A stretch of DNA of 64,000 bases from Boesenbergia rotunda (Eukaryota; Streptophyta; Magnoliopsida; Zingiberales; Zingiberaceae): positions 40,892-104,891 of the forward strand of contig JAGFNQ010000283.1 of the NCBI GenBank assembly GCA_024364735.1, read 5' to 3'. The notes under the pieces were generated by a model. The model was given only the letters and a program-made list of their open reading frames with translations, did no database searches and was not told the origin of the DNA. Position 1 is the stretch's first letter; every line of letters begins with the position of its first letter. The position numbers were made by a program, and so were the translations under genes. Below are positions 42,163 through 53,193 of the stretch, piece by piece.

Positions 42163-45100
42163 TGTAACGCCCACTTTTTTTTTTCCCTAAAGCGGCGTTA
42201 CGTTGACATACTTAAGGCATGTAACATCATACTGCAGCGGAATAACTTAAACCTTACATATACATGCCCCTACTACCATCCCTAATATAATGACATGGAA
42301 CTTAACATATGAACGTCATGCTTAACATCATATCATAACATGCTAAGGTTCATATCATATCATACTTGACATCTTATTATAAAGTTCCATAAGTCACTAT
42401 TCGAGCATATAGGTAGCAAAAATAAAGTTCTTAGCATAAACGGTTAACACATTCGATTTCATGGGCCAAGTCACCATCACACACATATTTCAGGCCCTCC
42501 TGCTGCTTCCTCGTTATCCCCTTGCATGATCTGCGGTATAAGGAAAGAAGACTATAAGCACACAGGCTTAGTAAGACTCTTTCCTACTCACTAAAACATT
42601 CGTCATTTCATAATAAGCACATAAAACATCATCATATTTACCATACCCTTGACATGGCATGATCATAAACATAAGTGAACATTCGTAGCATAGCATGAGA
42701 CATGGCATGAACATAATCATACTAACATTCTAAGCATAGCATGAAACATGGCATAACATAACATAATAATCTTCCCTAGCATGGCATAAGACATAGTATA
42801 AGCTTAAACGTAGTAGCATGGCATAATACATGGCATAGCATAACATAACAAAAATCAACCTATATGGCATAAACATAGACATATCTTCTATCCTATCATA
42901 TGAACATCTTCTTAACATAATCCTGACATAGATCATTCATGCATATCTTTTATCGTAAAGCATAAGTATAAGACATCATTATCGTAACATAATGCATATC
43001 ATGTATGAATGCATGGGTGGAATGCATTTACATAAAGATGCTTAACTTTTAAAACATACTTTGAAAAATGCTTAAACATCATCATCATAACATTTGGGGT
43101 CCCCGGCTTGTACCACATACATACATCATAGCGCGCATCCCTAGTAAATCCGAGGTAGCTAGCCCCGACCTACTAGGGTAAGGACAGCATAATTGGTAGT
43201 CCCCGAACCGAGGCGCTTCTTAAGGAGCTCATCGCTGTTGCACAGCTCCGGTAGTGCCAGAACCGTGGACAGCTTTGGTAGTCCATAACCGGGGCGTTCT
43301 TAAGGTGCCCATCCCTTGGACCCATACTTCGGTCCGGTACAAGCCCATACATAAAGTAAAATACTTTTCATGCTTCATCATTCATAAGACCTTCATGGCA
43401 TACTCATCATAGCATAACTTGTTACGGCTAAGCCCGTCTACCGGCCCATTTACCGGTCCACTCGACCGTCGTACCGTCGACCGTTGACCGTGCCATTTAG
43501 CATATTTATGCCTTAAATACATAAGCATCATCTTTCATTCATCATACTTGTCATTCATCATACTTGTCATTCATCATTCTCATTCTTAGACATGGCATAT
43601 GTACACATCATTCATACAGCATGACATACATTAGTATTATCCTAAAACATGGCATGTCATTCCTAAACATGGCATATCATGCATAACCATGACATATCAT
43701 TCATAAACATGACATATCATTCATAACATGGCATATCATTCATAAACATGGCATATCATGTATAACCATGGCATATAATTCATAAACATGGCATATCATG
43801 CATAACCATGGCATATCATTCATAAACATGGCATATCATTCGTAAACATGGCATATCATTCATAACATGGCATATCATTCATAAACATAAATCGCATCGT
43901 ACCATAGGGCCATTGGGACCCTTACTTGAAATAAATCTTAACTTTTATCCTATTAACCCTTATTGGCCGAAACTTGTGGAGTCCCAAGGCCATGTGAAAA
44001 TTCACATAATCACCATCCTTCATCCTTATATCATGGCAACACATAAACATATGCTTGAAGTTAAAGACTCAACCCTAACCCTTGGGTCCTTGGGGTTGGC
44101 CGAACCATATGGGCCTCTAGGGTGCTCCAAAAATTCCCAAAATTTATACTTAACTTCTAAACATCATAAGGGAACATTAAATAACATTATCATGATTTTT
44201 AGCATAATTATTGACCTTTAAAACATGATGGTCGAAACCCTTAAACTCAGGGTCCTCAGTTTTTGTTTCTTTCATGTTGGCCGAAACCCTGGGGTGTCCT
44301 AGGGTACTCCAAAAATTCCCAAAAATTATACTTAATCTCTACACATCATAAGGGAACATAAAATAACATTATCATGATTTTTAACATATTTATAGACATT
44401 TAAATCATGGTGGCCGAAACCCATAAACATAGGGACCTTGGTTTTGTCCTTTTCATGTTGGCCGAAACCCTAGAGTGTCCTAGGGTACTCCAAAAATTCC
44501 CAAAAATTATACTTAACTTATAAACATCATAAGGGAACATAAAATAACATTATCATGATTTTTAACATATTTATAGACATTTAAATCATGGTGGCCGAAA
44601 CCCATAAACATAGGGACCTTGTTTTTGTCCCTTTCATGTTGGCCGAAACCCTAGAGTGTCCTAGGGTACTCCAAAAATTCCCAAAAATTATACTTAACTT
44701 CTAAACATCATAAGGGAACATCAAATAACATTATCATGATTTTTAACATATTTATAGAAATTTAAATCATGGTGGACGAAACCCATAAACATAGGGACCT
44801 TGGTTTTGTCCCTTTCATGTTGGCCGAAACCCTAGAGTGTCCTAGGGTACTCCAAAAATTCCCAAAAATTATACTTAACTTCTATACATCATAAGGGAAC
44901 ATTAAATAATATTATCATGATTTTTATCATAATTATTGACCTTTAAAACATGATGGCCGAAACCCTTAACCTCAGGGTCCTCAGTTTTCTGTTTCTTTCC
45001 AACATCAAATCCAAAAACTAACCCATACATCATGCTAAAAATCATGGAAATCATAGGTAACTATTATACCACAGGTGAGGGAGTCTTACCTTAGATTTCT

Positions 45101-45969
45101 TGATTTTTTTTCGAACCTTGAAAGAGGAGAAGGAAGAGGACTTGGTATCTCTTGACCACAACTAGTCCTTGTCACCTTGTAGGAACTTTAGATCTTGAGA
45201 GATGAGACCTCTTGTGAAGTTTTCCCCAAGGAATTCCTCCCTTTGGTGCTCGGCAAGAATGAGGAATGAAGAGGAGAGGAAATGCAATTGATTGAGAGAA
45301 GAAGTAACTCCCAAAACTCCTCTCATTATAACCCATCAAGGAGGCAAATGAAGAGCCTCTCCATGACCCTTCACCTCCTTTTACCTCTTAACCAACCTCC
45401 ACTTCAATTACTCATAAGAATTCCTTGCTAGGTGAGTTGGTTAAAGCATTCTTGGTTGTACAAGAGGTCCAACGTTCAATCCTTAGCTCATGCACATTTA
45501 TTTTTATTTCGATTTTCATTTCATTTATTTTATTACTTTATTTTCTTAAATTTTAAAAATCCCCCCTAAAATTACCCATAATTGTACTAATATTCCTAAA
45601 TAAAATTCTTTTATATTTATATTAATTTTACCTAATTAATACCCATTTTTGGGCCCATTTAAAGCCCATTAATACCAAATTCCTCAATTTAGATGGGAAC
45701 GTTAGGCTAATACTTTCCCATAATCATGTTAATGTGCCCAAATAAATTCCTATTTATATTTATACCAATTTTTCCTAAAAATCCACCTATAATCATAGTA
45801 CTAGGAAGCCCATATAAGGCCCATTAGCACTTGGTTTCCTCAATTTAAACGAGAAAACATGGATTTCCTAGGCCAATGTTCGTATTAATGCCTCTAGGTC
45901 CTTCGGAAAATTATCTAGACATGCTCAATATTTTCAGAAAATATTAAGAGAATTTTCCGGGTCGTTACA
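42163..45969 (-). repeat. right (5') LTR of Gypsy-C (3807 bp)
   Basis: Near-identical to 36130-39932, including both tandem arrays. A small deletion after cataacatgct and an added catcatacttgtcatt unit near 43550 are the clearest differences. High similarity implies recent insertion if both LTRs belong to one element. Confidence 0.93.
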
Positions 45970-46249
45970 GGAATGTCCAAGTATGATCATGGAGCCATAT
46001 ACACATATACTATGCAATGATTTTCCCCATACTTGGTCACCACCGTGATTATTATCTCATCAACTCAATTTCTCAAGGGATGCATTAACATTTTGAGAAA
46101 TTTAGTTGATCCTAACATCTCACACCATATCTAGCAAACAAAAATGTTTTGGTAAACCTTATAGTTTGTGTGAGATGTCCCCAAAATTACCCAAATTGTT
46201 ACCCAACAATTTCGAAATAATTATGAAGGGTTTTGAATGCAATTCAACC
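45970..46249 (-). other. post-pol region of SIRE-D
   Basis: Reverse complement of the conserved sequence after pol in copies 1 and E (aactataagg, gcatcccttgagaaatt, ggctccatgatcatacttgg). Noncoding. Confidence 0.8.
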
Positions 46250-49200
46250 CTAAGAAGCACGACACATTCCCAATTCCCGTCTTAGGAAACTAAATAAAAT
46301 GTCGGCTAGGTTTGATTTGGACTCTACATGAGAGAGTACAATATCTCCCCTAGCTACATGATCCCTAATGAAGTGGTGACGCACCTCAATATGTTTGGTC
46401 CTAGAATGATGGACTGAATTCTTGGTTAAGTTAATTGTGCTAATGTTATCACATAACACTTGCATACCCTTGTAACTCAATCCATAGTCCTCTAAAGTAT
46501 GCATCATCCACAACAATTGAGATACACTCTCTCCCATGGCGATATATTCTGCCTCAGTAGTGGAGAGAGCAACACAATGTTGCTTCCGACTTGACCAACT
46601 TACCAAGGACGAACCTAAGAATTGGCAACCCCCACTTGTGCTTTTCCGGTCCAACTTACATCCAGCGTAGTCAGAATCCGTATAGCCAATTAAATCAAAA
46701 GATTCGGTACGGGGGTACCATAGACCTACACCAATTGTGCCCTTGAGATATCTCAAAATTCGCTTAACAGCAATTAGGTGAGATTCCTTGGCACAAACTT
46801 GATATCTAGCGCACATACCTACAGCAAATAGAATGTCTGGTCGGCTGGCTGTGAGGTATAGCAAACTACCTATCATGCTTCGATATTGACTTAGATCAAC
46901 GGGTTTACCACTCTCATTATTGTCTAATCTTGGGTTTGTAGCCATAGGAGTGGTTACCTCTTTTGAATCATTCATGTTGAATTTACGAAGCATTTCTTGT
47001 GTATACTTTGATTGGTGCACATGGATACCATCGCGAGTTTGCTTGATTTCAAGTCCAAGGAAGAAGGCCAACTCTCCCACTAGACTCATTTCAAACTCAC
47101 TCTTCATGTGTCCAATGAACTCATTTAAATAGCCCTTATTATTTGAGCCACAAATTATGTCATCGACATATAATTGGGCTAAAAAATGTTGTCACCATCA
47201 CTCCGTAGAAATAGTGTAGGGTCTATTTGGCCTCTAACAAAGCCCTTCTCAATCAAGAATGTCGACAACCGCTCATACCAAGCTCGGGGTGCTTGTTTAA
47301 GGTCATAAAGTGCCTTTTTGAGCATGGACACGTGGTTTGAAAATTCGGTACTCTCAAACCCCAGAGGTTGTTCGACGTAGACCTCTTCTCTAATCAAACC
47401 ATTTAGAAAGGCCGATTTGACATCCATTTGGTATAATTTGAAGCCACGATGTGCTGCAAATGCAAGCATCAATCGGATGGATTCTAATCGTGCCACGGGA
47501 GCATAAGTCTCATCATAATCAAGGCCTTCAACTTGACTGTAGCCCTTGGCTACCAGGCGTGCCTTGTTTCTAATGATTTCTCCCTTATGGTTTAATTTGT
47601 TTTTGAAGACCCATTTGGTTCCAATAATGGTGGTCTTCTTGGGTCTAGGGACTAAGTCCCAAACTTGACTCCTCTCAAATTGACCTAGTTCATCTTGCAT
47701 TGCAATGATCTAATCGGGATCACTTAATGCTTCATCAATTTTCCTAGGTTCAATTTCGAAAATTAGGGCAACTTCATTAGCTTCATTCCGGAAGAATGAT
47801 CTAGTCCTAACCCCATGATGGATGTCTCCAACAATTTGGTCTTGGGGATGACTAGAGGCTAATCTAGTTTGCCTAGGAGTTGGTGGTGCTTCTTGAACGG
47901 GTTCACTAGACACAAGTTCAGCCTCAGGACCCGGCTGATCAATGGGTTCTCTAGGTTCACCGTCATCAGACTCATCACCATCAACAACACTTGGAGTGTC
48001 TTTCAAACTTAGTCTCCTAAGTTCGAGTTGAACTCCTTCTACATTTTCTGATTGGTCACTTGATTTTGGAACTTCTTCAAAGACCACATCAGAAGACTCT
48101 TCAACTAATCTAGATTTCTTGTTGTAGACTCGGTAGGCTTTGCTAACGAGGGAGTACCCGACTAGTATCCCTTCATCAGCCTTTGCCGTGAACTTTTCAA
48201 GGTGGTCCTTGGTGTTTAGAATGAACACCTTACAACCAAACACCCTAAGATGTTTAACCGTAGGTGGTTTTCCAAACCAAAGCTCATGGGGAGTCTTTCC
48301 TAGAAACCGATGAATGAGGACTCTGTTTTGCACATAGCAAGCTGTATTTACAGCTTCGACCCACAAGTAACTCGGGAGTGAGTACTCATTGAGCATGCTT
48401 CGTGCAGCCTCCTGAAGAACACGGTTCTTCCTCTCTATAACACCATTTTGTTGTGGTGTTCTAGGATTAGAGAACTCATGCTTATAACCTCTATCTTGAC
48501 AAAATTCAAAAAACCTTTGGTTTTGAAATTCACCTCCATGATCACTTTTAATTGTCTTAATGGTTGATGATTTTTCATTTTCAACTCTTCTACAAAAAGA
48601 AATGAAAATATCTAAGGTTTGGTCCTTATATTTTAAAAAGTAAGTCCATATATATCTAGTGAAATCATCAATAATCACAAAGCAATACCTACTTCCATTC
48701 AATGATATGATAGTACTACAATCAAATAGATCCATATGAAGTAAATCTAATGCATTGGAAGTACATACAACGCTTTAACCTTTATGCGCAGATTTTGTTT
48801 GCTTACCCATTTGACATGCATCACTAAGTTTGTCTTTCTCATACTTGATGCTTGGTAAGCCACGGACTAATCCCTTGTTGGCCAACTTCCGGATGTTCTT
48901 CATGTTAGCATGTGCTAGTCTCTGGTGCCAAAGGATGGACTCTTCTTCTTTTGACATGAAACACTTAGCAAAAGCATTAGTATCACTTTTAAATGAAACT
49001 TGATAAATATTGTCTACTCTTGCTCCTACTAGTACCGTGTCCAAGGTGTCATTTTGTCTAACTAGACATTGACTTGGATGGAAGTCAATTGTGTAACCCG
49101 TGTCACATAATTGACTCACACTTAGGAGATTAAATTTTATCCCCTTGACTAGAAGGACATTTGAAATTCTAAGACATTCGGATATTTGAATGTCTCCTAT

Positions 49201-49350
49201 CCCTATGACCTTAAGACTACCATTGTTACCAAATGATACATTACCTCTACTTTTCTTGTGAAGTGTGGTAAACAATGATCTATCCCCGGTCATGTGTTTG
49301 GAGCATCCACTATCAACGAACCAAGTTGATAGATGCTCCCCCTCAATCAT
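46250..49350 (-). pseudogene. pol: pol pseudogene of SIRE-D
   Basis: Starts MIEGEHLSTWFVDSGCSKHM (protease), one codon after the gag TAG. It continues with LWHQRLAHANMKNIRKL, integrase (IKSDHGGEFQNQRF), RT and RNase H (GYTDSDYAGCKLDRKSTSGG, ALSTTEAEYIA). Damage: TAA at 48775-48777, TAG at 47710-47712 (a Trp codon in the other copies) and a one-base loss near 47170 just before the YVDD motif. A 24-base in-frame deletion near the end removes most of FTKPLPENE. Less decayed than copy 1. Confidence 0.94.
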
Positions 49351-49353
49351 AAC

Positions 49354-51066
49354 CTACACAATTTGAAAAATAGAAGTTTTAGGTACCCAAACCTTGGGAC
49401 CTAAAGCATCAACTAAACATGACTTAGGCACCCATGCCTTGACCATTTTCTTTTGGATTTTGGGTGTCCTAGATTGTCTCATATCAGCCCTAGACATGAG
49501 AGACACAAATGACGGTTCCTTAGGACGGTAACCAATACCGGCCCTATTGTAAACCGCCCTTTGGGCATTTAGGATCATATCTAGGGTCTTAGAGCTAGTT
49601 GAGAATTTCCCAAGAATATTCTTGAGCTTCTCAACTTCACTCTTCAATGATTGGTTTTCCTCTACTAGCAATTCATCATGCAAATCATTGACTTCCTCAA
49701 CCTTAGAGGACTTCAAATTTTCAATTTCAAGTTTCAATGATTTAATTTCGTCTTCTAGTAATTCAACATGCAAATCATCAATGTTATCATCCCTAGATAC
49801 TTTCAATTGATCAATTTCTAATTGCAATGCTTTAACCTTATTTTTGGACTTCTTAAGCATATTAGTTAAACATGCAATTGCTCTATAACACTTTTTAAGC
49901 TCGGGAGAAGTTACCTCTTCATCATCCAAAGATGATGAAGCCGCGTTTGAGGAGCTTGAGGATTCATCGCTGCTCTCCTCTCCAAAAGCCATGAGTGCCA
50001 CTTGCCTTGTGCTCTTCTCCTCCTCTTCATCATCGGATGAGCTTGAGGATGACTCATCCCAAGTGGCCTTCAAGACCTTCTTCTTCTTCTTGGATTTTTC
50101 TTCTTTCCTTTTGGATTTTTCCTCCTTCTTCTTGAGCTTTGGACATTCATTCTTGAAGTGCCCTTTTCTACCACACTCAAAGCAAGATGCATTAGTCTTA
50201 TCAAGTTTGGATTCACTAGTGTTACCTCTACTTTTGAAACGTCGATCCCTTCGCATCATTCTCCTCACAAAGTTTGCCATCTCGGAGGAAGAAGAGTCGT
50301 TGCCATCTTCCTCGGAATCGGACTCGGATTCGGAAGAGGATGAAGATGAGAAGACCTCCTCCTCTTTCTTCTTCTCCTTCTTCTTCTTGTTGGTTCGACC
50401 CCCTGCAACTAAGGCAATCCCCTTCTCCTTGGGGCCTTTGTTAGCCATTTCATGCAATTCCATCTCACAAAACAAATCATCTAACTTTACAATAGATAAA
50501 TCCTTAGATACTTTGTAGACATCCACCATGGATGACCACAAAGCATTCCTTGGAAATGCTTTCAAGACATACCTCACAAGGTCGCGATTCTCGACCTTAT
50601 CATAAATTGAATGAAGCCCATTGAGGACTTCCTTGAACCGGCTATGGAGCTCACTTACCGACTCATTCTCCTTCATGGAGAGATTTTGGAGTTGATTGAG
50701 GAACAAATCCCTCTTGGCAATTCTTGAGTCCCGGGTGCCCTCGTGAAGCTCGATGAGTTTGTTCCACAAGTCCTTTGCACTTGTGAAAGGACCAACTTTG
50801 ATGAGTTGATCTTTGTTCATGCCACATTGTAGAGTGACGACCGCCTTCGCGTCGGTTTCACTCTTCCGAGTTTGTTCAGCAGTCCACCTCCACGACTCAA
50901 GCTCTTTGCCTTCGTCATCCTTAGGAGGGATGAATCCCTCCTTCACCGCGAACCAAGTGTGGATATTCATCTTCAAATAGTATTCAATCTTTGATTTCCA
51001 ATATTGAAAGTCGGCGCCATCAAAGAATGGAAGTCGGGTGGTAGAGAAGCCTTCTCTCAAAGCCAT
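49354..51066 (-). CDS. gag: gag of SIRE-D, 570 codons, intact
   Basis: An uninterrupted Copia Gag. N-terminal MALREGFSTTRLPFFDGADF; capsid domain with YWKSKIEYYLKMN, TFAVKEGF-type and LWNKLIELHEGTRDSRIAKR segments; Lys/Glu- and Ser-rich linker. The zinc knuckle CFECGRKGHFKNEC is complete. A basic and acidic linker follows, then a long coiled coil with two tandem units of the DDLH.ELLEDE.KSLK type, where copies 1 and 2 have one. The C-terminal tail contains AQRAVYNRAGIGYRPKEPSF and AWVPKSCLVDALGPKVWVPK. It ends at TAG 49354-49356, after which the same frame continues into pol. Confidence 0.93.
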   Translation of the reverse strand: MALREGFSTTRLPFFDGADFQYWKSKIEYYLKMNIHTWFAVKEGFIPPKDDEGKELESWRWTAEQTRKSETDAKAVVTLQCGMNKDQLIKVGPFTSAKDLWNKLIELHEGTRDSRIAKRDLFLNQLQNLSMKENESVSELHSRFKEVLNGLHSIYDKVENRDLVRYVLKAFPRNALWSSMVDVYKVSKDLSIVKLDDLFCEMELHEMANKGPKEKGIALVAGGRTNKKKKEKKKEEEVFSSSSSSESESDSEEDGNDSSSSEMANFVRRMMRRDRRFKSRGNTSESKLDKTNASCFECGRKGHFKNECPKLKKKEEKSKRKEEKSKKKKKVLKATWDESSSSSSDDEEEEKSTRQVALMAFGEESSDESSSSSNAASSSLDDEEVTSPELKKCYRAIACLTNMLKKSKNKVKALQLEIDQLKVSRDDNIDDLHVELLEDEIKSLKLEIENLKSSKVEEVNDLHDELLVEENQSLKSEVEKLKNILGKFSTSSKTLDMILNAQRAVYNRAGIGYRPKEPSFVSLMSRADMRQSRTPKIQKKMVKAWVPKSCLVDALGPKVWVPKTSIFQIV

Positions 51067-51109
51067 CTTGTTGATAACTCTTGGATGTTAAGCCGTAAAC
51101 AGAGCCCCA

Positions 51110-51122
51110 AGCTCTGATACCA
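51110..51122 (-). other. primer binding site, SIRE-D
   Basis: Reverse complement tggtatcagagct, adjacent to the LTR end at 51125. Confidence 0.9.
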
Positions 51123-51124
51123 CT

Positions 51125-53193
51125 TGTTGGGAATGGATGGCTAGAGAGGGGGGGTGAATATAGTCAATCTCTTTTATCTTTGGCACTTATCAAGATTTCT
51201 GCACTCAATCTTATCAGTAGCACAGTGGAAGAAATAAAGCAATAGAGCAGTGCAGAAAACCAAAACAGAAACCGAAAAACAAACAACCACAATTAGCAAG
51301 ATCGCTAACAAGGAGGGTTTACAAGGTTCGGGGATAACTTGCCCCTACACCTTGGCGTGCCCTTAAGGTGGGCGATCCCTTGATCGTCGGCAGATCAAGC
51401 CCCGGTTATCACCGGATAGGAAGCAACCTCCTTCTCGGTGGAGAAACCTCTCCACAGTGTTTCAATCACAAATAAAGTTTAAGCACAAAGAAACAACAAG
51501 AAGGATCTTACTCAATCACTTAGCAAGGACAAGAACACAGCAAGCTTCCCTGAGCTCCACCCAGTGGCGATCTCACGCAAGAACCCTTCTTCGTGTCTTC
51601 CCACTGTCGGACTCCAAGCCTCTTGTTCTCTCCTTCAAGCGCTCAAGTAATGGATGATTGCTTCTCGAAAATCAGTAGCTTGCTCAAGGTAATGAAACTT
51701 CAAGAACGCAGCAAGCTTGTGATGGAGAACTCAAGGCGCAGCAAGAAGACTGTATTCGAACTCTGCTTCACCGAAGCTAGCTTCCGCGCTTTTGATTCTC
51801 TACACAGCACTAGGTGACAACATCCTCCGTAGCCTCCATCTACCATACTGCCAACGCCATCTACCACTGAGCCCTCTCTGGTCTTCCTGAGATCCCCTCA
51901 GCCAAGCCCCAGTCTCGGCTCTAGTCTGCAGCTCGGCCGTTGCAACCGAAAATGGAGAATCGGACAAACCTGTTCCAAGGAAAGCCTCCATTGACCTCTC
52001 CTTGAGTGTTTGAATCCTCCCCTGTCACCTGCTGCTTAATCAGACTGTTAGAGCAGTAAATCACACAGTAAATCAAATATCACAAGCAAACAGCAGCGAA
52101 TCGGATACAATCAGACGCGCTGACGGCGTCTGTCAGTGCAATTTGAATTAAAGTGATCGGTCACCGGACCGATCCAGGGCTTGTGGGTCGGTCACCAGAC
52201 CGATCCACTGCTTCGCTGGGATTCCCAGCTCTCGCAGCTATACACGCCTGATCGGTCACCCGACCGATCAGAGTGAAGCCTGATCGGTCACCAAACTGAT
52301 CAGAGTGAAGCCTGATCGGTAACTCAGACCGATCAGGACAGATGAACAGTACTTTTTTAATCAGATCCAAACTCCCTGATCGGTCACCGAACCGATCCAG
52401 GGTCTGATCTGCAAGGGAACTCACTCACCATCCGCTCCCTGATCGGTCACCAGACCGAACAGGGGCATGGCAGCAAGGAAGCAGCCTGCTCCCTGATCGG
52501 TCACCGGTCCGATCAGGAGCCACACAGTAGATTCCCAACCTCACTGTGCGCTCCCTGATCGGTCACTAGTCCGATCAGACATCGCTGGATCGGTCACCAG
52601 ACCGATCCACGAAGGAGCAGCGTGCCAATGTCCCTGATCGATCACCAGACCGATCCAGGGACTCAAACCTAGCCCTCCAAGCTAGGAATTCATCCACCTT
52701 AGCCCTCCAAGCTAAGGATTTTTCAATCTAACTCTCCAAGTTGGGAATTTGCACCTAACCCTCCAAGTTAGAACTTTTCACCTAGTCCTCCAAGCTAGGA
52801 CTTTTCACCCAACCCTTCCGAGTTAGAACATCATCCAACCTAGCCCTCCAAGCTAGGCACCTGACCCTCCATGTCAGGACTTTTTCACCTAATTCTCCAG
52901 GATGAGAATTTGCAACTAACCCTCCAAGTTAGGGCTTTTCACCTAGCCCTCCAAGCTAGGACTTTTCACCCAACCCTTCCGAATTAGGACTTTTCGACAC
53001 CTAGCCCTCCAAGCTAGGATTTTTCACACCTAACCCTCCAGGTTAGGATTTTCCAACACCTAGCCCTCCAGACTAGGATTTTCCATACCATGCCTGATCC
53101 CCGATCAGAACTTAATCATAATCAAACATCATCCACCTAAACTAAAATCGGTGTCAACACCAAAACAACAATTAGGGCCAGACTGCATCAACA
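51125..53193 (-). repeat. 5' LTR of SIRE-D (2069 bp)
   Basis: In plus reading it runs tgttgggaatggatggc.. to ..gccagactgcatcaaca. It has the R-U5 motif (51314-51392), palindromes (52150-52670) and minisatellite units (52665-53095). It differs from the other family members by gggaatgg for ggaacttgg at the end. Confidence 0.95.
52150..52670. repeat. GATCGGTC palindrome array, LTR of SIRE-D
   Basis: About twelve units of gatcggtcacc(a/g)gaccgatc(a/c)ag and variants; same family as the arrays at 6365, 21220 and 59310. Confidence 0.9.

Larger units (their letters stand above)
36130..45969 (-). mobile_element. Gypsy-C: Tekay/Del-like element with rearranged core
   Basis: Two long, nearly identical LTRs (36130-39932 and 42163-45969) flank only 2.2 kb of internal DNA on the reverse strand. 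In element order: PBS, leader intron, an acidic ORF, an RNase H-integrase linker, integrase, a 25-N gap, the chromodomain end and the polypurine tract. Gag, protease and RT are absent. Flanks do not match: gcata on the left, inside Copia-B, and ggaat on the right, inside SIRE-D. So this is either a recombinant of two insertions or a wrong join at the gap. Confidence 0.85.
45970..53193 (-). mobile_element. SIRE-D: SIRE-type Copia, 5' LTR through pol
   Basis: Reverse-strand element: 5' LTR (51125-53193), PBS, gag, pol and 280 bases of post-pol sequence. It is cut at 45970 by the Gypsy-C LTR, so the third ORF and 3' LTR are lost. It is inserted in the integrase of SIRE-E, where flanking ataga follows the LTR. 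Confidence 0.93.
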
